DNA of 64,000 nucleotides from Antedon bifida. Its lineage: Eukaryota > Echinodermata > Crinoidea > Comatulida > Antedonidae. The stretch is taken from the NCBI GenBank assembly GCA_963402885.1, contig OY727099.1, positions 22,401,001 to 22,465,000 of the forward strand. Direction: 5' to 3'. Shown piece after piece: positions 35,682 to 47,268 of this stretch (the stretch's first letter is position 1; each line of letters starts with the position of its first letter). The translations under genes and the position numbers were made by a program. A model generated the notes under the pieces. The model made no database searches. It saw nothing but the letters and a program-made list of their open reading frames with translations, and had not been told where the DNA came from.

Positions 35682-38600
35682 TAGCAAGATTACTCAAAAC
35701 GTAATTACAGGATCTTTACCAAAATGAATATACAGATAGATATGTGGTCAAGGACCATTCCATTAAATTTTGGGACCATGGTCCCAATTCTGGACAACTT
35801 TTTATTAAACATTTCAGACCTGCTAGTGTTAAAAGATAGGACAGAATTTTTCAAAAGCCGGCGAGCAGTAACAAGTAAACTGAAATTGCATTTTCTCGAG
35901 AACTACTTGTCTAAAAAACTTCGTTCGAGGCAAGAGTTATAATTTGTGATTTGTAATTTTAAAACATAATTTGATTTAATGTGCACCTTTGTTGATGCTA
36001 GTAGTTTAAAAAACCTATTTCTTTTCAAATTCACTCGTTTGATTTTCGCGTTGCTGTTCTATTGTTAGTCAACTGAAGCTATTGTTAATTGAAAGGCTTG
36101 TTACATAACCATTGCACCAAACTCGCATACACATGCTTGTAGTGAAATTAGCCTAAATCACAAACAGCATTAAGACACACGCAAATATATATCTATTTTT
36201 TTTCCCCGGAGAAATCTTATGTAGGAGAATTTTACAGTAGGCGGAGGTATGCACTCTCGGAGTGGCTTTCTAGTTTGTGATGTGCTTAGACCTAAATGCA
36301 ATATCAAACACAGGCTTGTTCCCACTGTATTGGACGCAACGCAAGAACGAAGCGTAATGCAAGTGGTTTGACCAATCGCAGGCAATGGATTATTTAAACT
36401 GTTGCTTTCATTGGTCAACACGCTTACGTCCTTGCGTTGTCCTGCTGTAAAGCGTGGTTCCCACTAGAACACAACGTAAAGCGTGGTTCCCACTAGCGAC
36501 GCAACGCAAGGACGTAACGCAACGCAAGTGAATTGACCAATCACAAGCGATGGCTTATTCGCTTGTGATTGCTAACTGTCTATAACTTCGCTTGTCATTG
36601 GTTAAAACGCTTGCGTTGCGTTTACGTCCTTGCGTTACGTTCTAGTGGGAACCAAGCTTAACGCAGCGACGTATCGACGCAATGTACTGTATTGCGTAAT
36701 CACAAGTGGGAACCGACGACGCAACATTACTGCAAAGTCGCAGGTTTGATTTCACGCAGGCGGAGGCAATTGACCACAAAATAAATTATGGGAGGTTAAT
36801 ATTAGCTTCTTCCCGTCCCTTCATAATATCAGATCTCGCGTAGAATGTCCACGTCCGAAATTTGCTGCTCTTTGATTAAGCGCTATTTGACAATTGTTAA
36901 AAAGGTACATACAATAAAATCCAAAATTATTTTATTGATATCATTTGGATTCAACCCTAAAAATCGTTCTGTATATTTTATGTGACCATGAGCTTTCTCC
37001 TCTTGCCAAAACAGATGCTCAACCTTCGGGCCAATGCCTGGTGATCTAAATTATGCCATATTGTTTAATTTGTCAATACATTATGTCGTATGCCTACGGT
37101 ATGACTAAAATCATAACTTTTTTTAATTCTCTTCCTTTAGGTATCCGACTTGCTTAAATTACTCTTCCTTCAAATTTTTGCTCAAGAACCATCTTCTTGT
37201 TTAGTTGCTTCTTTTTTCTTTTCTTTTGAGAGAGGGCCAATTTAATTTTTGATTCTAATTTGTTTGTGCTTTATTTTTTATTTTGTTTATGATCGGCTCA
37301 GATGGACCACCCTCGTAAAATATTGTTTAAATAAATAAATAAAAATAAATATTTGTTATTGTTTTTGCAGAGGCCGTTTGCATCTGAACAAACGTGTTAC
37401 TACTATCAATTACTCTGGTGACAGAGTTGTCGTGACAACCTCTGACGGTTCAACGTTTACTGGTGACCAGGTGTTGCTGACGGTTAGTCTCGGAGTGTTG
37501 CAGAACAGTGCCGTTGAGTTCCAACCAGATCTCCCTGATTGGAAAATTGAAGAACTGTTTAAATTTATCATGGGAGATTTTACGAAAATCTTCATGCGCT
37601 TTGATACTCAATTCTGGCCTACTGATGAATGGTTTATTTATGCCCATGAGAGAAGAGGGTATTTTCCAATCTTCTACAATCTTCAAGCTCAAGGTATGGT
37701 ACGGTAGTAAAAGTCTTTTCAGGGGTGGATCTATGATTTTGATAAGAGGGGCCGATAATCTACCCCGGGGGAGGGTCCCCGGGGGAGGGTCCCCGGGGCA
37801 TTCTCCCCCTGGAAAATGTTCTAGACGCCCAGAGATGGCATCTGAGGCGTTTTGGTCAGTCGATTCTGAATATAGTGGGTTTTATAGACCATATTTAATA
37901 TACGAAACTGTTTTTTTTTTTGCGCCAAAAACCTGTAAAATCGTTGATAAAATCATCACGTTTTGTTTGAAACTAAAATTAAGCTGAAGTATTGTATAAT
38001 AACATACCAAATATTCCAAAATGTTATTTGTATAAATATGAAATCGAATCGCCGTCTAAAATATATGTATCGCCGTCTAGAATATTAGGTATCGCCGTCT
38101 AGTAATATTAGGTATCGCCGTCTAGTAATATAATGTATCGCCGTCTAGTAATATTATGTATCGCCGTCTAGTAATATTATGTATCGCCGTCTAGTAATAT
38201 TATGTATCGCCGTCTAGTAATATTATGTATCGCCGTCTAGTAATATTATGTATCGCCGTCTAGTAATTATATGTATCGCCGTCTAGTAATTATATGTATC
38301 GCCGTCTAGTAATTATATGTATAGCCGTCTAGTAATTATATGTATAGCCGTCTAGGAGGCCTAATATTAGGTATCGCCGTCTAGAATATAATGTATCGCG
38401 CGTCTAGAATATTATGTATCGGGTAGCGGCGCTATACAATCTTTGCTATAGCCGTCAAAAATATTCGCCGTCTAGAAATAAGTATCGCCGTCTAGTAATG
38501 TATCGCCGTCTAGTAATATTATGTACTGCCGTCTATAATTATGTAAATACGTAACGGTTTTTTCCTTTCATACTTGTTTTAGGATTGTTCCCAAGCGGCA

Positions 38601-39079
38601 CCAATATGCTCTTAGCCTTTGTGACTGGAAACGAAGCTAGACGCATCGAGCACCAGCCTTTAAGTGAAACCAGTGCAGAGATCACCGCTATCCTTCAGAC
38701 CCTGTTTGGCAACGCGGCGACGGCCCCAGCTGAAATCATCCACTCTGGATGGAGTAACAACCCTTTAACGTATGGCGCTTATTCCAACTGGCCAGTGGAA
38801 GTGTCGGAAGAATGCTTTAAAAAGATGCAATCTAGAGTCGGCCAGGTATTCTTTGGCGGGGAACACACCGACGATATCTACAATGGGTATATAATTGGCG
38901 GGCAGCGCAGCGGCGAAAGAGAGGCTTTGAAGATACTCGATTGCATGAACAATAAAGACGAGTGTCCTATATGGACAGAAAAGCCCAAGAGTGATTGTGA
39001 CTGTACGTCTGGTGTTGATAGCCTAACCATTAGTATACTTGCCACTGTTTTGTCTATGTTACTTGCCCGGATGTTCTAA
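27858..39079 (+). CDS. Secreted / surface FAD-dependent polyamine oxidase
   Basis: Four exons with consistent phases: 27858-28403, 35412-35539, 37371-37693, 38583-39079; 497 aa, the usual length. Residues 1-18 form a signal peptide (FLLRVAVILFGLLLV core), which favours this Met over the in-frame one 30 bp upstream. The FAD-binding dinucleotide fold is at residues 24-61 (IIIGAGASG, then IGGRV). WADIPA-VTSTKS and FVKDPRGFK follow the plant-type polyamine oxidase order. TKIFMRF carries the conserved active-site lysine (K297). GGEHTDDIYNGYI is the C-terminal FAD motif. The last 20 residues are hydrophobic after a Cys/Ser/Gly-rich spacer, suggesting a GPI signal or tail anchor. Family enzymes oxidise spermine/spermidine to aldehyde plus hydrogen peroxide. 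Intron 1 (7 kb) hosts an Ig-domain gene on the other strand; intron 3 holds a minisatellite. The exact substrate cannot be read from sequence. Confidence 0.9.
29131..29857. repeat. Left arm of large inverted repeat
   Basis: About 727 bp, highly similar to the reverse complement of 33093-33810, from TAGTCCAAGAGCATTAG at the outer end to GGGCATAGCACATCATCAGG at the inner end. Contains the CCAAAATGGCTGCCATTTT type word frequent in dispersed invertebrate repeats. It lies in intron 1 of the polyamine oxidase gene. Confidence 0.9.
30022..30560. repeat. Tandem repeat, unit about 128 bp
   Basis: Four copies of a unit starting at GTCGGT..GTAAACACTAACTCATATT and including TTTTTTCGTTATTTTGACAC and AACTTTTTCAGCAATTTCGG, with starts near 30022, 30155, 30281 and 30412, then a partial copy near 30523. 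Sits between the left inverted-repeat arm and the Ig gene. Confidence 0.9.
30745..31964 (-). CDS. Immunoglobulin-domain transmembrane protein with tyrosine-rich tail; apparent frameshift near the 5' end
   Basis: Two overlapping minus-strand frames together make one receptor-like protein. The first (from ATG at 31962-31964, to 31749) gives a signal peptide (MILCLMVFVSLLF) and the start of an Ig fold. The second (31790 down to the stop at 30745) resumes with SWLQNF..KCELFISF and DTGIYTC, the classic Ig F-strand. Two further Ig-like modules follow (EGEQVTIKCKV to FFYCVTE; HCFKCEATDGSG to YVVKCLV). Next come a membrane span (IIYTSTTVILLIVVFILIYL), a KKKCG stop-transfer, and a tail with YNSL, YAMS, EVYDTT and TYEET sites. 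AATAAA overlaps the stop codon. The frame change lies around 31780-31800. It could be a real 1-bp disruption, an assembly error, or a 40-bp intron (gtaaag ... atag), which is shorter than usual. Ligand and family are unknown. Confidence 0.7.
32235..32295 (-). mobile_element. tRNA-like SINE fragment
   Basis: On the minus strand, GAGAGGTACCGGGATCATTG and CCCGGGTATTCC resemble a T-arm/B-box region, with a preceding CTTAGCATGTG. No full cloverleaf. Weak call. Confidence 0.25.
33093..33810. repeat. Right arm of large inverted repeat
   Basis: Reverse complement partner of 29131-29857. Inner end near TTACCTGGTGATGTGCTATG, outer end near GCTCTTGGACTAG. The 3.2-kb spacer between arms holds the Ig gene. 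Small open frames in it are shadows of repeat sequence. Confidence 0.9.
35235..35313. mobile_element. Short foldback MITE, family GGTTCCCACTAG
   Basis: GAGCTTGGTTCCCACTAGGA and TCTAGTGTGAACCAAGCTTT enclose a 79-bp element about 100 bp upstream of the second polyamine oxidase exon. Confidence 0.7.
35588..36276. mobile_element. Dispersed repeat with CCTCCGCCAAGGAGG terminus
   Basis: Left end TACCTCCGCCAAGGAGGTA, followed by a (TCTG)n run at 35634-35678 and TTAGCAAGATTACTCAAAA. Right end GGCGGAGGTATGCACTCTCG then AGTGGCTTTCTAG. This end pair is a familiar widespread invertebrate repeat. A fragment of the same family is visible at about 1610-1690 (GTTAGCAGGATTACTCAAG). Confidence 0.55.
36305..36780. 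mobile_element. Composite MITE: inverted relative of 39,578-39,905 with nested twin element
   Basis: Outer parts (TTGTTCCCACTGTATTGGAC at the left; TTTGATTTCACGCAGGCGG at the right) match the reverse complement of 39578-39905. They are split by an inserted foldback element at 36478-36659. Confidence 0.7.
36478..36659. mobile_element. Foldback MITE, inverted twin of 26,976-27,158
   Basis: AAAGCGTGGTTCCCACTAG to CTAGTGGGAACCAAGCTT, near-exact reverse complement of the copy 9.3 kb upstream. Confidence 0.9.
38035..38535. repeat. 23-bp minisatellite, unit TATCGCCGTCTAGTAATAT
   Basis: About twenty copies of ATGTATCGCCGTCTAGTAAT with drift at both edges, in intron 3 of the polyamine oxidase gene, ending about 50 bp before the last exon. 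Confidence 0.93.
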
Positions 39080-40448
39080 TTCAATTATTGTTATTTAGTA
39101 CATTTAGCTTATTTTTTAGTCAACTGATATAGTTTCTAACGTTTTATCTTACCACCATAAACAAAGGTCAATCCGAGATACGCTTCAGTTTACTGCTGTT
39201 TACATGGAAGCCTTACAATACGCTAGTCTTACCCCTGACGTGTGAACACCCTTAATTGTTAGCCATGCTATTCAGTGGTGAGGGTATGAAATGAATGAAT
39301 GAATTACTAAAGGTCGCTAGTGACGACTTTAAGTTCGTGTACTTACTATGTCTGACTGAAAACATGATCTGTTGTAGTTCTGTTTATAATTTCATAATAA
39401 ATTCAAAGTGGCATTATAATTACCCGATATTTGGTTTGTTACATGTGTTTTACAGTATTATTTATTTGCGCTCTTTTCGCCGCTAAACTACTACGCAGGT
39501 ATCATCTAGTCAAAGAATCACGCATTGAAACATACACACGTGCCGGTATTAAAATACATGATACGCACTGCTGAAGTAAAGTTTGGTTCCCACTTGCGAC
39601 ACAACATAATGCAACCTACGCAACATAAGCAAATGCCCTTCCAATAATTGTGTTTGCCCCCGCCTGTGTGAAATCAAACCTGCGATGTTTGCAGCACTGT
39701 TGCGTCGTCGGTTCCCACTTGTGATTACGCAATACATCACTTTGCGTCAATACGTCGCTGCGTTGCATTCTAGTGGGAACTACGCTTAAGCGCATGCGTC
39801 CAGCGATTTAACAAATGACAAGCGATAGTTCGAATAATCCAAACCCCTTGCATTGCGCTTCGTTCTTGCGTTGCGTGTCCTATACAGTGGGAACAAGTTT
39901 TAAATAAAGAATATGCCTAAGCACATAACAAACTAGTTATACGTTAATCTGCGATAATAACAAGAATAAGACTTCTGTTGCGCTTACGTCCTTGTCATGT
40001 ATCACGTGAAACATATTATAGTCCACCAGTCGTCGTTTAGATTTTTGTCTGATACGAAATTCCAAACTTTTTACTAATATTAAGATGAACCTAGACCCTA
40101 ACATTCTTCGATTATAATAGACGTATAATATGCAGTAGCAAATACATTTTTCTACCGCCCTCTGTCATGTTGAAATTCCTGAAGTACGTCAGTAACGTCA
40201 CAACCGACCTTAAACAACTTCCCAATCAGTACCAAAGGTAAGTGAACGTTGGCCTACTCGTCTTTAGTAGGCTAGTCAGTTTTAATAATTAAGAATAGGC
40301 TAAAAAACTACAGTTTAGCACTGTTTATTACTATATCGATGATAAAAATAGGCCTACCTTTTTCAGTCACTGAAGACCGAGACCAGTTATATTTTTGTCA
40401 CAGGCCTTGACCAGAAAATTCGGAATTTCCAACGGAAATAAGTAATTT
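39080..40448. other. 3' flank of the polyamine oxidase gene; no gene seen
   Basis: AT-rich. Candidate poly(A) signal AATAAATTC near 39388. Holds the MITE at 39578-39905. Short open frames lack any recognisable domain. Confidence 0.5.
39578..39905. mobile_element. MITE, family GGTTCCCACTTG..GTGGGAAC
   Basis: AAAGTTTGGTTCCCACTTGC at the left, an internal TTCTAGTGGGAACTACGCTT, and ACAGTGGGAACAAGTTTTAA at the right. Inverted relative of 36305-36780. Confidence 0.75.
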
Positions 40449-40479
40449 CCCAGTGGGCAAAAATTGGTTGAATTAACGT

Positions 40480-41380
40480 TAATTCAACGTTATCTGCAAA
40501 CGTTGAAATAACGTTGAAAAAGTGGTTGAAAATGAAAGTTTGCCTCAACGTAAATGTCAACGTTGAATCAACATAGAAATTATCAACGTTGAATCAACAT
40601 AGAATTTATCAACGTTGAAACAACGTTAAAATAGGTAACGTTGAAATAACGTTGAAAAAATGGTTGAAAATGAAAGTTTGCCTCAACGTAAATGTCAACG
40701 TTGAATCAACATAGAAATTATCAACGTTGAAACAACGTTAAAATAAGTAACGTTGAAATAACATTGAAAAAATGGTTGAAAATGAAAGTTTGCCTCAACT
40801 TAAATGTCAACGTTGAATCAACATAGAAATTATCAACGTTGAAACAACGTTAAAATAGGTAACGTTGAAATAACGTTGAAAAAATGGTTGAAAATGAAAG
40901 TTTGCCTCAACGTAAATGTCAACGTTGAATCAACATAGAAATTATCAACGTTGAAACAACGTTAAAATAGGTAACGTTGAAATAACGTTGAAAAAATGGT
41001 TGAAAATGAAAGTTTGCCTCAACGTAAATGTCAACGTTGAATCAACATAGAAATTATCAACGTTGAAACAACGTTAAAATAAGTAACGTTGAAATAACGT
41101 TGAAAAAATGGTTGAAAATGAAAGTTTGCCTCAACAAAAATGTCAACGTTGATTCAACATAGATTATCAACGTTGAAACAACGTAAAAATGTCTACGTTG
41201 AAATTATCAATGTTGATTCAATGTTGAAATTATTAACGTTGAAACAACGTAATAATTAAGTTGAAATGAAAATTTGCATCAACGTAAATTTCAACATAGA
41301 TTTAACGTTGAAATTATCAACGTTGATTCAATGTTGAAATATTAAAGTTAATTCAACATTATCCGCAAACGTTGAAATAA
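40480..41380. repeat. Tandem array, unit about 115 bp
   Basis: About six copies of a unit that runs AACGTTGAAATAACGTTGAA, TGGTTGAAAATGAAAGTTTG, CCTCAACGTAAATGTCAACG and TTGAATCAACATAGAAATTA, decaying after 41180. It is rich in the near-palindrome CAACGTTG. Confidence 0.95.
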
Positions 41381-42153
41381 CGCTGAAAAACTGTTGAATT
41401 AAAGTTTAAATTTAAAAAACTATCAAAACAAAACACATTTTTACCGTTGATTCAAATTAGAAATTATCAACATTATTTTATCATAGCAATGGTTTAGTTA
41501 ATAGAAGAACAGCTTATAGTAACACAATCAAAATAAATCAAGCTGAAATCTGGCATATTTTCAATGGTAATTGATTTGTTGAATTACTATATCCAATTTG
41601 AATCAATGGTTTTAAATTAGTTGGTAGTAAAGTATACTGTTACGTCGCAGAATCCATCAATAGAGACATTTTATAAATACTGTATATCTTACTAATCTTT
41701 AATTTCTATAAAAACGTAAAATAACATTTAATCAGGTGTTATCAAATCATCAGGCAAAATCCAAGCAACAATCAAATAATGTACATACTCACTGACAGTT
41801 CTCAGGTACCAAAGTTAAGTATAACAAATATACTAATAACAAGTTTGTAATATGTTTGCCAACTAACATGATTGAATAACTATAAATATTGGCTGATTAC
41901 AGTAAAACACAATAAATACAACACACGTCACAGGTGCCTTGTGCTAATGTTGCAGAAGTCCAAATGAAATGGCAATAACACAATACTGTAATTGCATTGT
42001 TCCGATTAGTCAATAAACAGTTGCCTCGATTCCTGTGTTGACATTGTCCTATGCTTTCCAAAAGTGTGGCAATATCATTTTTCCAAACCTGAAACAAATT
42101 CAATTAAGTTACTGTAGTTTTAAACAAAAATAATACAGTAAAAAATTAATTGA

Positions 42154-42468
42154 AAGATTTATTGTCCCCAAAAAACATGAACAATGAAGATTAATACAAT
42201 CATACTTTGAATACCTTGCCATTTTACAATTTTAACAAAGATATTCACTTGCCGTAGAAAATAAACAAAAACAATAAAGATTTCACTTAACAAAAATACA
42301 AAATAAACAGTATATTTAACCAAAAACCATTGTTTGTTTAAATTGTCCCCCTATTCAGGTACAAATGCATTTTTTAAAATCTAATTTTTGGTCAAAGTGA
42401 ACAACTCTATAGTGACGGCATATTCAACAAAACATTTAAAAAAAAAATTGTTCAGTTCAATTATATCT
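42154..42468. mobile_element. MITE of the GATGTATTGTCCCC / TTAA family inside the large element
   Basis: AAAGATTTATTGTCCCC at the left and TTATATCTTTAA at the right (TTAA 42469-42472), interior as in 57642-57892. It inserted into the middle region of the 6.3-kb element. Confidence 0.6.
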
Positions 42469-43799
42469 TTAACACATTGTTCAAAAATGATACTGTACAT
42501 AAACAGAAATTCAATTCAGAACATCATTTCACACTTACACGTAAAATATGCAATCAATTCAATTTATGTAAATAATATTGCAACACTGTATTAATATTTA
42601 TTCAATATTAAAGTTAAGAACTATAAATACCAACCTTTTGTATATAAAAATATTGATCATCCATTAGATTTTTCTCGTTTGATTCACATAGAAAAGATTA
42701 TACATGTACATGTACTTCATTATTTTGTACTCTAGCTAGGCATAGGCCTCTAAGGGCCTTAGCTAGGCCTACAATCTGAAATAAAGAAAGCGAGTGAGTT
42801 TAACAAATAGCCGTCCTAGGCTAGCATGTGTTTGTATACTACTGTATTAATACTAATAATAGCATTAGCAGCTACTGTAGACAGCCTAGCAAAAAGCTAG
42901 CTAGGCCAACTAATTATATATTATAATCAAATGTTATATTTATGTATACTTTTGGATAAATAAAGAAAGAATTGAACTATGGCCTAATACATACCATTTT
43001 ATAACCATAATAAGTACAGTACTGTAGTTATCCTTGGCAAGGCAAATGTTTGCCCTTGACAGGCATGATACTAAATGCTTCCACTACTGTAGGCCTAGTG
43101 ATGGAATTCAGTTCATCAGTTTGGCAGCCTGCCTAGCCTACTTAGGCTACTACCTATAGCCTAGCTATGCATGTGTGGCCTACTAGACTAGAGGCTAGCT
43201 ATTGATAAGGGTAAAATAGTCAAGCTCTAAGCTTATAAATTAGTAGATTACAAATAAAAAAGATTGTTTTCCTACCTGAAAACATACTTATTTGACAATT
43301 TCAATGATGAGCCTTTTTTTTCTACACACCACTACTAGGCCTATAGGCCTAGCCTACGTCGAAGTAACTGAAATTACTGACACCAGTTTCAAAATTTGAT
43401 CAAAACGAAACTAACCAATGACATTGACAAGCTCTTATCTTATGAAATTTGATCTTGCATGAAAGGATCATTCAATTTTCAACACAACTTCTAGCTAGAA
43501 CATTTTTGTATTAATTATTATACAGAGACAATAATATTTGCCAATCTAAAATTCCTAAATAACCAATAATCAAGCTACATCATACATTTATTGTTTTACA
43601 ATAAAGGAGGATAAAAAAAACGCCAACTGAAATCTAATGTTAATTTAACGTTGAAACATCAATGGCAACGCACTTAAACACATATTATTTAATATTAACG
43701 TTAAAAACATGTCATTTTAACCAAAGTATTAAATAGAATTTAACTTTAATTTAACGTTTAATTAACATTGAAAAACAAAAATAATAATTGTTTGAAAAA

Positions 43800-46650
43800 A
43801 CAACATAATTTCAACAGTTTTCAACGTTGAAAACATGTCATTTGAAAATGACAACTGGATTTTAACATTAAAATAACGTTGGATCAACATTGATAAATTA
43901 ACGTAAATTACTAGTTAGAAAGACAATTTTATTTTAACGTTGGATGAACATTGATAAATTAACGTAAATTACTAGTTAGAAATACAATGTTATTTCAACG
44001 TTGGATCAACATTGATACATTAACGTAAATTACTAGTTAGAAAGACAATGTTATTTCAACGTTGGATCAACATTGATAAAATAACGTAAATTTCTAGTTA
44101 AAAATACAATGTTATTTCAACGTTGTTGGATCAACATTGATAAATTAACCTAAATTTCTAGTTAAAAATACAATGTTATTTCAACGTTGGATCAACATTA
44201 ATAAATTAACGTAAATTTCTAGTTAAAAATACAATGTTATTTCAACGTTGGATCAACATTGATAAATTAACGTAAATTACTAGTTAAAAATACAAGGTTA
44301 TTTCAACGTTGTATCAACATTGATAAAATAACGTAAATTTCTAGTTAAAAATACAATGTTATTTCAACGTTGGATGATCAACATTGATAAATTAACGTAA
44401 ATTACTAGTTAGAAAGACAATGTTATTTCAACGTTAGATCAACATTGATACATTAACGTAAATTACTAGTTAGAAAGACAATGTTATTTCAACGTTGGAT
44501 CAACATTTATAAATTAACGTAAATTTCTAGTTAAAAATACAATGTTATTTCAACGTTGGATCAACATTGATAAATTAACGCAAATTTCTAGTTAAAAATA
44601 CAATGTTGGATCAACATTGATAAATTAACGTAAATTACTAGTTAGAAAGACAATGTTATTTCAACGTTAAATCAACATTGATAAATTAACGTAAATTACT
44701 AGTTGAAAATACAATGTTATTTCAACGTTGTATCAACATTGATAAATTAACGTAAATTACTAGTTAAAAATACAATGTTATTTCAACGTTGGATCAACAT
44801 TGATAAATTAACGTAAATTACTAGTTAGAAAGACAATGTTATTTAAACGTTGGATCAACATTGATAAAACAACGTAAATTTCTAGTTAAAAATACAATGT
44901 TATTTCAACGTTGGATCAACATTGATAAATTAACGTAAATTTCTAGTTAAAAATACAATGTTATTTCAACGTTGGATCAACATTAATAAATTAACGTATA
45001 TTTCTAGTTAAAAATACAATGTTATTTCAACGTTGGATCAACATTGATAAATTAACGTAAATTACTAGTTAAAAATACAATGTTATTTCAACGTTGTATC
45101 AACATTGATAAATTAACGTAAATTACTAGTTAGAAAGACAATGTTATTTCAACGTTAGATCAACATTGATACATTAACGTAAATTACTAGTTAAAAATAC
45201 AATGTTATTTCAACGTTGGATCAACATTTATAAATTAACGTAAATTTCTAGTTAAAAATACAATGTTATTTCAACGTTGGATCAACATTGATAAATTAAC
45301 GTAAATTTCTAGTTAAAAATACAATGTTATTTCAACGTTGGATCAACATTGATAAATTAACGTAAATTACAAGTTAGAAAGACAATGTTATTTCAACGTT
45401 AAATCAACATTGATAAATTAACGTAAATTACTAGTTAAAAATACAATGTTATTTCAACGTTGTATCAACATTGATAAATTAACGTAAATTACTAGTTAAA
45501 AATACAATGTTATTTCAACGTTGGATCAACATTGATAAATTAACGTAAATTACTAGTTAGAAAGACAATGTTATTTAAACGTTGGATCAACATTAATAAA
45601 TTAACGTAAATTTCTAGTTAAAAATACAATGTTATTTCAACGTTGGATCAACATTGATAAATTAACGTAAATTACTAGTTAGAAAGACAATGTTATTTCA
45701 ACGTTGGATCAACATTGATAAATTAACGTAAATTACTAGTTAAAAATACAATGTTATTTCAACGTTGGATCAACATTGATAAATTAACGTAAATTACTAG
45801 TTAAAAATACAATGTTATTTCAACGTTGGATCAACATTGATAAATTAACGTAAATTACTAGTTAGAAATACAATGTTATTTTAACGTTGGATCAACATTG
45901 ATAAATTAACGTAAATTTCTTGTTAAGAATACAATGTTATTTCAACGTTGGATCAACATTGATAAATTAACGTAAATTTCTAGTTGAAAATACAATGTTA
46001 TTTCAACATTGGATCAACATTGATAAATTAATGTAAATTTCTAGTTAAAAATACAATGTGATTTTAACGTTGGATCAACATTGATAAATTAACGTAAATT
46101 ACTAGTTAGAAAGACAATGTTATTTCAACGTTGGATCAACATTGATAAATTAACTTAAATTACTAGTTAGAAGGACAATGTTATTTCAACGTTGGATCAA
46201 CATTGATAATAAAACGTAAATTTCTAGTTAAAAATACAATGTTATTTCAACGTTGGATCAACATTGGTAAATTAACGTAAATTTCTAGTTAAAAATACAA
46301 TGTTATTTCAACGTTGGATCAACATTGATAAATTAACGTAAATTACTAGTTAAAATACAATGTTATTTTAACGTTGTATCAACATTGATAAAATAACGTA
46401 AATTTCTAGTTAAAAATACAATGTTATTTCAACGTTGGATCAACATTTATAAATTAACGTAAAACATTTGTTAGAAAGACGATGTTATTTCAACGTTGAA
46501 TCAACATTTATAAATTAACGTAAATTACTAGTTAAAAAGACAATGTTATTTCAACGTTTGATTAACATTGATAAATGAACATAAACATTTTATTGAAAAG
46601 AAAATGTTATTTCAACGTTGATTCAATGTTTATTAATAAACGTTAAAAAA
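43800..46650. repeat. Tandem array, unit about 62 bp, about 45 copies
   Basis: Each unit contains GTTATTTCAACGTTGGATCA, ACATTGATAAATTAACGTAA and ATTACTAGTTAAAAATACAAT. Variants GAAAGACAAT and TTTCTAGTT alternate in blocks, showing higher-order amplification. The array is homogenised in the centre and diverges toward both edges. Confidence 0.97.
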
Positions 46651-47181
46651 ATAGTTAGGGAAAAAATGTTATTTCAACGTTGATTCAACGTTTGAAATAC
46701 GCTGACAACATGATTTCAACAAATCAACTATATTTCAACGTTGATTCAACGTTGAAATTATGTTCTGTGCCCACTGGGTTATGTGATAGGAATCGTGCAA
46801 AACATTTCGTTTCTCTTAGGCCTATGCGAATTTATTTCCTTAACTTTTCTTTTATCCGATTTCATAAAAAAACAAATATTACAAAACATGGGCAGGGTGT
46901 AAAAGGATTCAGGGGAGGGGTGTGAGGATAGCCTCTCCCTAAATTTTGTAGTTTTTGGGAGTTCAGAAATAATATTAAAACCTCTGCCAGCTTGTTGTAA
47001 CGGAAGTGCGTCATAGGCGTTGCATTGAAGCCTGTACAATACATTGGTCACTACAGGTTGTTTTTTTCGAACGAAATTCTGAAAATGTTTACAAATAAAA
47101 AAGAAAATTTGGGAAAAGAAGACGTGCAATTGTACCATTAAATAGAACTGTTAAACATGACTCCATTTGAACTACTGAAAG

Positions 47182-47259
47182 GTATGTGATACATGATTAA
47201 TCAATCAAAAAGGTAAGAATATACCCGAGTGTGATTAGTGAATTCTTTTTTTTTTTCAG
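47182..47259 (+). other. Predicted 5' UTR intron of the first TRIM gene
   Basis: CTGAAAG/GTATGTG donor at 47182 and a strong polypyrimidine tract with TTTTTTCAG acceptor ending at 47259, ten bases before the start codon. The placement mirrors the 5' UTR introns inferred for the two downstream paralogues. Confidence 0.45.
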
Positions 47260-47268
47260 ATTATCAAC

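Larger units (their letters stand above)
40449..46778. mobile_element. 6.3-kb element with CCCAGTGGGCA terminal inverted repeats and long internal arrays
   Basis: CCCAGTGGGCA at 40449-40459 and its complement TGCCCACTGGG at 46768-46778. Next to both termini the sequence is composed of CAACGTTGA / ATTCAACGTT words. The left array is about 40480-41380, the right about 43640-46760, and a 2.2-kb AT-rich middle has no substantial open frame. No target duplication is obvious. No transposase is recognisable, so this appears non-autonomous; the superfamily is not assigned. Confidence 0.8.

Noticed and set aside
37508-37987. 159-codon plus-strand open frame
   Set aside because: Overlaps polyamine oxidase exon 3 in a different frame and runs into intron with a GGGGAGGGTCCCC repeat.
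40480-46650. CRISPR-like appearance of the 62-bp and 115-bp arrays
   Set aside because: Units are contiguous satellite repeats with no unique spacers, in a eukaryotic context between transposon termini.
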